DNA from: an uncultured Bacillota bacterium
Lineage (GTDB): Bacteria > Bacillota_I > Bacilli_A > RFN20 > CAG-826
Assembly: GCA_946623775.1 (NCBI GenBank)
Contig: CAMORJ010000072.1
Location: forward strand, 1-7,370
DNA: 7,370 nt
Direction of reading: 5' to 3'
Each line of letters opens with the position of its first letter. Position 1 is the stretch's first letter. The notes below the pieces were generated by a model. That model had not been told where the DNA came from, ran no database searches, and saw only the letters and a program-made list of their open reading frames with translations. Both the position numbers and the translations under genes were made by a program. Shown here piece after piece: positions 1-6,769 of the stretch.

Positions 1-17
1 TAATTCGGACAGTCTAG

Positions 18-278
18 AAAAAACGCCCTACCATCAAGCGCCCCGATCTCAACGCAAAGCATATTTGGCAAGAGATTCAGAGACGCCGCTCCGAAGGCAG
101 CGAGAAGCTCGATATGGGCGAACTCGAAGCCATCCGCGGCGGTACTGACCGCAATTGGGCCAAGAATGGCTGCGTTCATTTAGGGTTCCATGTCTTCTCC
201 GAATACGAAAATGCACGGCGAATAAACGCCGTGCATTTTGCGTTCACCTGCAAAATAGCGGGGACGTGCATCGATTAA
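18..278 (+). other. Possible plus-strand coding remnant, uncertain
   Basis: Reading from position 18 in the third forward frame gives about 86 codons without a stop, ending in TAA at 276-278. The first two thirds look protein-like: charged and mixed composition, for example HIWQEIQRRRSEGSEKLD, and mostly C/G-ending codons. There is no ATG until 114, the frame is closed on its left by TAG at 15-17, and it runs through the hairpin at 208-239, so it is not a convincing complete gene. An A6 run at 18-23 lies just after the TAG; loss of one A there would join it to the second forward frame, which is open to the window edge. It could be the damaged 3' end of a convergent gene, a sequencing-error site, or chance. 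I recognise no family. Confidence 0.2.
208..239 (-). terminator. Perfect hairpin terminator after the operon, possibly bidirectional
   Basis: The arms AAAATGCACGGCG (208-220) and CGCCGTGCATTTT (227-239) are perfect 13-base reverse complements around a six-base loop, AATAAA on the plus strand. On the minus strand the hairpin lies about 35 bases after the stop codon of the last operon gene and ends in a short U run, as in an intrinsic terminator. Because A4 and T4 form the ends of the arms, the structure is nearly symmetrical and could also stop transcription coming from the left. The U tract is only four bases, so efficiency may be moderate. Confidence 0.75.
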
Positions 279-3200
279 CGCTGACGAAGCGCGTCGAGGA
301 GGGCGGCGCGTTCAAGCGGTGCGTAGAAGTAGTAGCCCTGCATTTCCATCTTCGGATCAATGCCGAGCAGGATGTTGTACTGGTCGATGTTCTCGACGCC
401 GACGACCGCGGCGGACATGTTGTTCTGCTTCGCGGACTCAAGCAGCATCTTGATGTCTTTGAGCTTGCTCTGGTCGCTATCGATGCCGTGCACCATGTTG
501 CGGCCGATTTTGATCTGCTTGAAGCCGAGCTCCTTGACTTCCTCCAAGCGGATGTAGCGTCCGGAATACTGGTCGATGATGAGGACGATATGGAGACGCT
601 GCAGGATCTTCAGAGCATCGCGGAAGTCCTGCATGTGGTCGTAGATATCGCGCTCCGCGATTTCGAAGGCCACGAAGCCGTTGGGCAATTGGGCCTGTTC
701 GCGGAAGGCGTTGAACGATTCCTCGAAGGTGGGGTCGGTGAAGAAGGAGACGTCGGTGTTGATGGACATCCTGCTGAAGCCATAGGACTTCAAAGCGCCC
801 TCTCCGATGGAGGAGTAGAAGTTCGCGACGTAGCGGAGCAACGATTGCGAGATAAGCGAGATCTTGCCGTTTTCCGTGGCGACCTTGACGAGTTCGCCAG
901 GGTTGAAGACGATGTGGCGGACTTCGTCGGTGATACGGAGAAGCAACTCGGCCGCGAAGATCTTCTTGTTGTCGGCCCTGACGATCGGCTGGAGGTTGAT
1001 ATGGAAGGTCTCGTTGCCGAACTGCTCGTCGATGACCGAAAGCATGAAGTCTTTCCTGGACGCCTGGCGGACGTAGTCGGAATCATCGAAGTAGATGAGG
1101 TCCTTGTGGAAATCGTATTTGCGGCTTGTGTGGTCGCGGAACATGTGGCGGATGAAGTCGGTGGAGGTCGCATAGCCCTGCGGGAAGTTCATGGATAGGT
1201 AGGTGATGTCGAGGTTATAGGTATCCTCGCCTTCGTAGACGAGCCCCTTTGTGATGCGGTAGATATCCTCGCAGACGTTGATTAAGTCGACTTGGCCGGC
1301 TACCGGCAAAACGACCGCGAGGGTCTGCTCATCGAAGCGGTAGATGTTTTCCCTGTCGTGGCCGATGCGCTTTAAGCCTTCGCAGAAGGAGCGGAGGATC
1401 GCCAAGATGCCTTCGGACCCGAAGCGGTCGAGCAATTCGGAGAAGTTGTCGATGCGGAGCAACAGCGTGTAGCCGTTGTTCCCTGCTTCGTATTGCGCGG
1501 CCAGCTGGCGCCTTAAGATCGGGAAGGAGTAGATGAGGAGCTGCCTATCGTATAGGTCGATACCCGTGTTCTCGGGATCGATGTGGCTGATGAGCAAAGT
1601 GGAGGTCGCGCCGCGGTGGACGTCTAAGGCCATAGAGACGTCGAAGGTGAATTTGCCGTTTTGGATCCTCTTCTTGGAGCCTGTGGCGAGCGGGCAGTCC
1701 TTGCAGGGGCCGTTGAGCCCGTAGAACGCCTTATAGCAGATGTCTCCGGCCTTGGCTTTGGGGAAGAAGGTCAATAGCCCTTTGGAGAGATAGGACAATT
1801 CGTGGTTGCGGCTATCGACGCGGTAGACCATGGAGTCGTTATTGGTCAAAAGGGCGTCGAATTGGCGGTGCGCCTCGACGATGTCCTCGATGATCTCGCC
1901 CATCGCGTAGGAAGAGGCGATCTGATAGCAGGCGGCGTTGAGCGCCTCCTGGCAATAGGAATCGAGGTTCGCGCTGCCTTCCTGATTCAGGAAGTAGAAG
2001 AAGCCATGCGGCTTGCCTTCGCGGTAGAAGAGATAGAAGTATCCGCTGGTGATGGAGACCCTATCGGCGAAGCGCGCAAGCGCATTGGACACATGGTCGC
2101 GGCAGGAGAAGAAGAAAGCTCCGTTCGCGTCGATGGAATCCCGCACCGCGGAAATCAAAGAGGCATCCACCCTGTCGCCGACTTTGAAGATGTTCTCGGG
2201 GCCGACGTGGTCTTTGACCATGAAGCTATCGGTATCGGCGTCATAGGCGATGATGCCGGCCATGGCGAAATGCATCTCGGTGTTCAAAGAGGCCAAGCAG
2301 TGGCCCACGGCCTCCCTGACGTCTTGCTTGTTGGTCGGGTCGGAGATGATGGAGGAGATGTTGAATAAGGTGCGCGACATCTGATTGAGGTACATCGTGT
2401 TCTTACCGATGGACGCATCCTCCAAGCGGTGGTGGCGGTTGGGGAGATAGAGGTTCGCGAGTTTGTTCTGGCGCTTGGCGTATTCGAGGTCAGGCAAAAG
2501 CTCGCGGTAGGAGGAGAATGGGTAGCAGACGATGGAATATTGCATCGGGACGGGCGTGAAGCCGCTGGTGGTGACTTTGCCTACCGCGATTTTGCTGACC
2601 GTCGCGTCCAATCTCTCCTTGATCGCGGTGAACGAATCGATGCGGGGGAGGAAAAGGAAAATGGATTTGTGATTGGCGGGGACGATGAGCAAATGGTCCT
2701 TATAGGAGGCGAAATAGGAATCCAAGACATCCAAAATCTTGGCGATGTCCTCGTTCTCGATCGGCTTATCGTTTAGGTCGAAATAGATTTCGATGATGGC
2801 GTTGCGGAAGCTTCCCGCCGCCCCGATGATTCCGACCAAGGCATTGGTGAAGGAAGCGTAGTCCACGGCATTGGGGAAGCCAGGGGCGGGCTCGAGGTCG
2901 AATTTCGAATAATCCAAGGAGCCGAAGATGAGGGTGGAATTCTCGAACGTCGAGCGGATGTGCGATATCTCGGTGTTCAAAGCGCCGAACTCGTTGATTT
3001 CGGGATGGGGGTAGTATTGGACGTTGGCGCCGCCCGCGTTGATGCGGCGGTAGTTCTCCAAAGAGATGCTATAAAGCCCGTCAACAAAGATGGCGCGGAG
3101 CTTCTTGACGAGGTAAATGAGCCAAAAAACGAAGCCTACGGCGAAAAGCAGGATGAAAGAGCCCATCAAGATGATGAAGACGATGTTCCTCTCGACCTGG

Positions 3201-3325
3201 TACAAGCCGCCGAACACGCTGATGATGGTGACTTCGAGGAAGAGGGGGATGATCGCGAGGAAAACGTAGAAAATGAATACACGTCTCAACGGTTTTTTCT
3301 TTAAGGGTTTGTTTTTGTCGCTCAT
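275..3325 (-). CDS. Membrane multisensor protein: GGDEF-like, GAF, PAS, degenerate GGDEF, degenerate EAL
   Basis: This 1016-residue protein has a short basic N-terminus, two membrane helices (about 14-40 and 48-73), a GGDEF-like fold without a signature (about 130-295, ending ELLPDLEYAKRQNK), a GAF-like region (about 310-475), a PAS-like region (about 485-585) with GDICYKAFYG and C530, C541, C544, a degenerate GGDEF (about 595-750) with RFDEQT in place of the GGDEF signature, and a C-terminal EAL domain (about 762-1016). In the EAL domain E793 (ELL for EAL), N856, E888, D918, K939 and Q996 are kept. The second Asp of DDFG is Q919, the Asp of KID is G941 and the Glu of AEGVE is V975. Phosphodiesterase activity is therefore unlikely; a c-di-GMP-binding or partner-binding role is the better guess. 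The start ATG overlaps the stop of the preceding gene, with AGGGGG 7 bases upstream. It is the last gene of the operon. Confidence 0.88.
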   Translation of the reverse strand: MSDKNKPLKKKPLRRVFIFYVFLAIIPLFLEVTIISVFGGLYQVERNIVFIILMGSFILLFAVGFVFWLIYLVKKLRAIFVDGLYSISLENYRRINAGGANVQYYPHPEINEFGALNTEISHIRSTFENSTLIFGSLDYSKFDLEPAPGFPNAVDYASFTNALVGIIGAAGSFRNAIIEIYFDLNDKPIENEDIAKILDVLDSYFASYKDHLLIVPANHKSIFLFLPRIDSFTAIKERLDATVSKIAVGKVTTSGFTPVPMQYSIVCYPFSSYRELLPDLEYAKRQNKLANLYLPNRHHRLEDASIGKNTMYLNQMSRTLFNISSIISDPTNKQDVREAVGHCLASLNTEMHFAMAGIIAYDADTDSFMVKDHVGPENIFKVGDRVDASLISAVRDSIDANGAFFFSCRDHVSNALARFADRVSITSGYFYLFYREGKPHGFFYFLNQEGSANLDSYCQEALNAACYQIASSYAMGEIIEDIVEAHRQFDALLTNNDSMVYRVDSRNHELSYLSKGLLTFFPKAKAGDICYKAFYGLNGPCKDCPLATGSKKRIQNGKFTFDVSMALDVHRGATSTLLISHIDPENTGIDLYDRQLLIYSFPILRRQLAAQYEAGNNGYTLLLRIDNFSELLDRFGSEGILAILRSFCEGLKRIGHDRENIYRFDEQTLAVVLPVAGQVDLINVCEDIYRITKGLVYEGEDTYNLDITYLSMNFPQGYATSTDFIRHMFRDHTSRKYDFHKDLIYFDDSDYVRQASRKDFMLSVIDEQFGNETFHINLQPIVRADNKKIFAAELLLRITDEVRHIVFNPGELVKVATENGKISLISQSLLRYVANFYSSIGEGALKSYGFSRMSINTDVSFFTDPTFEESFNAFREQAQLPNGFVAFEIAERDIYDHMQDFRDALKILQRLHIVLIIDQYSGRYIRLEEVKELGFKQIKIGRNMVHGIDSDQSKLKDIKMLLESAKQNNMSAAVVGVENIDQYNILLGIDPKMEMQGYYFYAPLERAALLDALRQR

Positions 3326-4062
3326 TCGATGACCCCCTGGATATCGTTTCGGCCGATGTCGCCGATCGTGGTGACGACCGCTTTGCCTAGTTCTGCGTAA
3401 TGGCCAAGCGCTTCGGCGTATTCCTCGACGGTATAAGGCTTATCGAGCACCCTGCCGACGACTTTCGCTCCGATGAACGGGATGTTGGTCAATTTGCAAG
3501 CCACGGCGATGCCGCCTAATGTGGAATCCAAAACGACGCGTTCCCTGAAGCCGTATAAGGCATCGCCGTGGCGGATTTCCTTAAGCTGCTCGGCGGAACC
3601 GAAGTTGACGTTGGTGGACACGTAGGTCGCCTCATACGCCTTCGCGTAGGTGTGGTTTTCGAAAGCGGAGGATAGGTAGGCAAGAATATCCTTTTGGCAG
3701 GGATAGGAGGAGGGGAGGCCCGGGATTTGGCCGAATCTCGCATCGGTGTCCTCCATTTGGTCGACGTCGCCGGTGAAGGTGAGCTTGGAGATGGCGATGT
3801 CGCCGATTTTCCAATCGCCGCTCCAAGCGGTGCATTTGCCGACGGCGAACACGAGGATGGTGTAGTAGGTTTGGATGAGGGAGGTGATTAAGGCGGCGGA
3901 AAGGTAATTGGTGTAGACGCCGTCGACGAGCATGACTTCCTGGTTGAAGATACTGCCGAAGGTCACTTCGAAGGTGCCGAACACCTTCTCGGTCCTTTTG
4001 CCGGTCATGATGGAATCGAAATAGAGGATGTCATCATGGTTGGAGCCGACGATCATGATCAT
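3322..4062 (-). CDS. Degenerate MTA/SAH nucleosidase-like protein, probably non-catalytic
   Basis: This 246-residue soluble protein has the shape of the 5'-methylthioadenosine/S-adenosylhomocysteine nucleosidase (Pfs/MTAN; PNP_UDP_1) family, which normally runs to about 230 residues. Family marks are the N-terminal strand MIMIVGSN, WKIGDIAIS (84-92), a DVDQ..D...GQIPGLP stretch (99-117), GSAEQLKEIRH (155-165) and GGIAVACKLTNIPF (183-196). Aligned without gaps to remembered E. coli MTAN around MEGAAIAHVC, the substrate-binding Glu174 becomes T181, Met173 becomes S180 and the catalytic Asp197 becomes R204. Glu12 corresponds to D11, and the TGSAGG loop is replaced by VGKCTAWS. Glycosidic-bond cleavage therefore looks unlikely; ligand binding or a structural role is plausible. 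It lies between two EAL-domain genes with ATGA overlaps on both sides and a strong AGGAGG site. The fold call is fairly firm; the loss of activity is inferred. Confidence 0.8.
   Translation of the reverse strand: MIMIVGSNHDDILYFDSIMTGKRTEKVFGTFEVTFGSIFNQEVMLVDGVYTNYLSAALITSLIQTYYTILVFAVGKCTAWSGDWKIGDIAISKLTFTGDVDQMEDTDARFGQIPGLPSSYPCQKDILAYLSSAFENHTYAKAYEATYVSTNVNFGSAEQLKEIRHGDALYGFRERVVLDSTLGGIAVACKLTNIPFIGAKVVGRVLDKPYTVEEYAEALGHYAELGKAVVTTIGDIGRNDIQGVIE
3333..3338 (-). promoter_or_regulatory. Ribosome binding site for the degenerate-EAL gene
   Basis: The minus strand reads AGGGGG seven bases before the ATG at 3325. It lies inside the last codons of the preceding gene and supports choosing this ATG and the ATGA overlap. 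The match to the anti-Shine-Dalgarno sequence is imperfect, so coupling to upstream translation may matter here. Confidence 0.55.
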
Positions 4063-5603
4063 TTCTTATTGCCTCCTTCAAATGGGTTCTCCCTCAAGAA
4101 GGCCTCGTACTGGTCTTTGGGGAGGGCGCGGGAATAGTAGAATCCCTGGATGGTGTCGCATTTGGCGCGCCTCAATATATCGACTTGCTCAGTCGAGTCG
4201 ACGCCTTCCGCGATGACCTCTAGGCCTGCGGAGCGGCCGAGGTTGATGGAATATTTGACGAGTTCCCTCGCCTTCTCGTCGGTGACGATGTCGTCGATGA
4301 AGGATTTGTCGATCTTGATGGCGTCGAATGGGATGCGGCGGAGGTTGCCGATGTTGGAATAGCCGACGCCGAAGTCGTCCATCAGGATGCGGAAGCCCTT
4401 CTCTTTGAGCTTCTTGATGATGGACAAGGACAGGAATTGGTTGACCTGAGTGGTGGTCTCGGTGATCTCGATTTCGATCAAATCGGGGGAGATGTGATGC
4501 TTATTGACGGTCTCGATAAGCGAGGAAAGGAAGTCGAGGGAGTAGAATTCGTAAAGCGAGAAGTTGATGGAGACGGGCAATACCCTGCGCCCTTTCTTGA
4601 TGGCTTCCTCAAGGTCTGCGCAGACGGTGACGAAGACGTAATTGTCGAGTTCGTGCAGCAAGCCCGCCGCGTCGATCCTCTCCATGAACTTGGAAGGAGG
4701 CAATACGCCATGCTCGGGGGAGTGCCAGCGGATAAGCGCCTCAGAGGAGACGAATTCCTTCTTGGCGAGGGAGTACTTGGGCTGATAGTAGACGACGAAC
4801 TCGCCGTTATCGAAGGCATCGATGACTTCTTGGATAGGGCCGCCTGCGTCGGCGTCCCTGCGGAATTCGGGGTCATAGAAGGAGAAGGTCTGGAAGTTGT
4901 TCTCGGCGTTGTCCTTTGCCAATAAGGCGTTGTCGACCGAGTCGAGCAACGGGATTTCTGGGGACGCGGGAGCGATGCCGAAGAACAATTGGATGAAGAC
5001 GTGGTAGCGTTTTTGCTCAAGAATCGAATACACCATGGCGCGGATATCGTTCATGAGCTCTTCGATCTGTTCATCGGTGCGGTCGACGCAATAAAGGAGG
5101 AACGTGCCGCGGTCGAAGCAGAAGAAATGCCTTCTATGATCGTATTTCCCGCCTTTTTTTGCGAATAGCTTGGTGAGCTCGAAAGCGATCTTGCCGTTGA
5201 TCTCGATCAATTCGTCGTTGCGGCGATATCCCCTTCCCGCGGCGGATTCCGAAGCGGAGAAGGCGATGATGGCGTGGGGCTTGCCGGAAAAGCGGGGGTT
5301 GCGGCGGAAGACATTGGCCTTTTGCTCGAAGGCGAACAGGTTGAAATAGCTGGCCTTCGTGCCGAAAGCGTATAGGTTTTCCAACTCCAGGGAGTGGACG
5401 ATGGAACGCTGATTGATGTACATGGCGATCCAATAGGAGAAAGAGCCGGCCATGACGGGGGTGAGCAATAGGAAGAAGACGGGGAGGAACGACCCGGTTC
5501 CGAATCCGTTGCTGACGGCGGCGGCTACGGCCAGAATCAAAAGGACGACATAAAGGACGCCGAAGGCTAGGGAGAAGATTAAATGTCTTGTTTTGCTCTT
5601 CAT
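4059..5603 (-). CDS. Membrane c-di-GMP phosphodiesterase: degenerate GGDEF plus intact EAL
   Basis: The 514-residue protein likely hydrolyses cyclic di-GMP to pGpG at the inner face of the membrane. Two membrane helices (about 8-30 and 38-62) are followed by a GGDEF-like region (about 95-245) whose signature is replaced by CFDRGTF, so it cannot be a normal cyclase. The EAL domain (about 255-505) keeps the residues expected for metal binding and catalysis: Q274-P275, EAL at 288-290, N347, E379 in EITE, DDFG at 409-412, K430 and D432 in KID, E466 in AEGV, and QG at 486-487. The degenerate GGDEF may bind a nucleotide and modulate the EAL domain, as known in other GGDEF-EAL proteins; that is inference here. 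The ATG at 5603 overlaps the preceding stop, with AAAGGA 8 bases upstream. No periplasmic sensor domain is visible between the helices. Confidence 0.92.
   Translation of the reverse strand: MKSKTRHLIFSLAFGVLYVVLLILAVAAAVSNGFGTGSFLPVFFLLLTPVMAGSFSYWIAMYINQRSIVHSLELENLYAFGTKASYFNLFAFEQKANVFRRNPRFSGKPHAIIAFSASESAAGRGYRRNDELIEINGKIAFELTKLFAKKGGKYDHRRHFFCFDRGTFLLYCVDRTDEQIEELMNDIRAMVYSILEQKRYHVFIQLFFGIAPASPEIPLLDSVDNALLAKDNAENNFQTFSFYDPEFRRDADAGGPIQEVIDAFDNGEFVVYYQPKYSLAKKEFVSSEALIRWHSPEHGVLPPSKFMERIDAAGLLHELDNYVFVTVCADLEEAIKKGRRVLPVSINFSLYEFYSLDFLSSLIETVNKHHISPDLIEIEITETTTQVNQFLSLSIIKKLKEKGFRILMDDFGVGYSNIGNLRRIPFDAIKIDKSFIDDIVTDEKARELVKYSINLGRSAGLEVIAEGVDSTEQVDILRRAKCDTIQGFYYSRALPKDQYEAFLRENPFEGGNKK
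4072..4077 (-). promoter_or_regulatory. Strong ribosome binding site for the nucleosidase-like gene
   Basis: The minus strand reads AGGAGG nine bases before the ATG at 4062. It is built into the Glu-Gly-Gly codons near the end of the upstream phosphodiesterase gene. It is the best Shine-Dalgarno match in the cluster, so this gene is probably well translated, and it fixes the start. Confidence 0.8.
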
Positions 5604-6769
5604 TTGCCGTTTCCTTTCTTCTTGCGCATTTCTAATAGCATCTCCGCCTTGAGCCTAGCGATGTCCTCTTCGCTTAAGCCTCCTAGCGGGCTTGGCTTAG
5701 CGGGCGCGGGGGCGGGTTCTTCTGGCTTTGCCTCTTCCGCGGCGCTTTCTTGAGGCTTGGGCTCTTCTGCGGCGGGCTCAGGCTTTTCCTCTATCGGCTT
5801 TGCTGCGGGGGCAGGGGTTCCCTGACGGCGTTCCAAGGCTTTCTGCCTCATCATCTCCGCTAGCATCTGCTGCTTGAGCCTTTCCTTATCCTCATCGGAT
5901 AGCGATGGTCCGCCGGCAGGCTCCTCTTCCGGCTCCTTGATGGCCTTGAAGATATCGATGACCGATACGACGACTAAGTAGACCGCGGGGACGAGCAATA
6001 AGCCGAATAATCCCCACGGGGATGCGATAAAGCGGTAGAAGCCTCCTAGGACGGGGCTGCTGAAGCGGACGACGCCGAGGATGAAGTAATCGGGGAAGAC
6101 CTGGTATTGGCCTTGCCTGGACAGGTTTCCTTGGGTGTTGATGCCGGAGACGAAGAAGTAGTACCTCCCCTTTCCGACTTCCGCGCTCTCGTTGACGTGG
6201 ATGGCCCTCAAACGGTGGGTCATCGGGATGCCGGTGGGGCTTGTTTTGGTTACAAAAGTCGTTTTCTCCTCATCGGTGGGGTAGGCATATTCGTTATCCT
6301 GCTGATAGCCATCGATGAAGGTGATGTCGATGGTGTCCCCGGCGATGAAGCGGGCGTAGATGGATTCCGGTTCTTCGCGATAGGTGACGATCGCGGAATC
6401 GACGGGATAATCGGGCTCCATGGAGTCGGTTTGCACGACGAAGCTTCCCCAGCCGAATCGGATGGGCTGCCCATAATACTTCTGCTTGTTGATCATGGAC
6501 TCGATTTGCCCCGATAAGACGAAAAGGAATAAACCTCCGACGAAGATTAAGCCGACCCATTCGATGATGACGCGGGCCTTGCTCTTTTTCTTTTTCGGCT
6601 TCTCGCCTTCTCCCGGCTTGGAAGAAGCGATTTTGGGCTTCTTCTTAGGCTTCGGCTCGCTTGGGGAAGATGGCTTTTTGTTCATCTCCAAAAGCATCTC
6701 CGCCTTAAGCCTGGCGAGGTCTTCGTCGGAAATGCCGCTGAGGGCGCCTTTGTTCTCGGGCTCGCTCAT
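5600..6769 (-). CDS. SipW-like (S26B) signal peptidase-related membrane protein with three SDED-helix motifs
   Basis: This is a 389-residue protein. Residues 67-87 form a membrane helix, followed by an S26 core: TDSMEP with candidate nucleophile S116, GDTIDITF (144-151) and MTHRLRAI with H185. A Ser-His arrangement is typical of the ER/archaeal/SipW branch and not the Ser-Lys bacterial SPase I. A second helix lies at 252-273. The usual KGD...D segment after the histidine appears as SGINTQGNLSRQG (208-220), without the conserved aspartates, so activity is uncertain. Outside the core are Lys/Pro-rich and Ala/Pro/Glu-rich linkers, and a motif like SDEDLARLKAEMLLEM occurs three times (about 14-29, 291-306, 366-381). 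This domain layout is unusual for a signal peptidase. The start at 6769 overlaps the preceding stop in ATGA, with AAAGG 10 bases upstream. The substrate is unknown; no pilin- or TasA-like gene is present here. Confidence 0.75.
   Translation of the reverse strand: MSEPENKGALSGISDEDLARLKAEMLLEMNKKPSSPSEPKPKKKPKIASSKPGEGEKPKKKKSKARVIIEWVGLIFVGGLFLFVLSGQIESMINKQKYYGQPIRFGWGSFVVQTDSMEPDYPVDSAIVTYREEPESIYARFIAGDTIDITFIDGYQQDNEYAYPTDEEKTTFVTKTSPTGIPMTHRLRAIHVNESAEVGKGRYYFFVSGINTQGNLSRQGQYQVFPDYFILGVVRFSSPVLGGFYRFIASPWGLFGLLLVPAVYLVVVSVIDIFKAIKEPEEEPAGGPSLSDEDKERLKQQMLAEMMRQKALERRQGTPAPAAKPIEEKPEPAAEEPKPQESAAEEAKPEEPAPAPAKPSPLGGLSEEDIARLKAEMLLEMRKKKGNGK
5627..5686 (-). repeat. SDED-helix motif, copy 3 (C-terminal)
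   Basis: The C-terminal copy encodes LGGLSEEDIARLKAEMLLEM, residues 362-381 of the SipW-like protein, followed by a basic tail. At DNA level it closely matches copy 1, including an identical 14-base core, AGCATCTCCGCCTT on the plus strand, which suggests duplication within the gene. Confidence 0.75.
5852..5905 (-). repeat. SDED-helix motif, copy 2 (after second membrane helix)
   Basis: This copy encodes SLSDEDKERLKQQMLAEM, residues 289-306 of the SipW-like protein. It is the most diverged of the three but keeps the SDED cap, the RLK and the M..EM end. It follows the second membrane helix by about 15 residues. Confidence 0.7.
6680..6742 (-). repeat. SDED-helix motif, copy 1 (N-terminal)
   Basis: This copy encodes residues 10-30 of the SipW-like protein, containing SDEDLARLKAEMLLEM, placed ahead of the basic linker and the first membrane helix. 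It looks like an N-capped amphipathic helix and is nearly identical to the C-terminal copy at both protein and DNA level. Confidence 0.75.

Noticed and set aside
18..24. A AAA AAC heptamer resembling a -1 programmed frameshift site
   Set aside because: The zero frame needed for it has a TAA at positions 1-3 and no start codon before the heptamer, so no ribosome would be expected to arrive in that frame.
1..179. Minus-strand open frame beginning with ATG at 179 and running off the left edge
   Set aside because: It is the codon-for-codon antisense of the plus-strand candidate, lies just behind the operon terminator and has no clear ribosome binding site or family motif.
155..1198. Long 347-codon open frame on the plus strand, antisense to the degenerate EAL gene
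   Set aside because: The opposite strand has a clear EAL domain with recognisable motifs. The plus-strand translation is a D/V/E-rich low-information product typical of the antisense of GC-rich coding DNA and matches no family.
1802..2776. Two further plus-strand open frames (1802-2368 and 2429-2776)
   Set aside because: They lie fully inside the GAF/PAS-coding part of the 1016-residue gene, have antisense-type composition and no good ribosome binding site.
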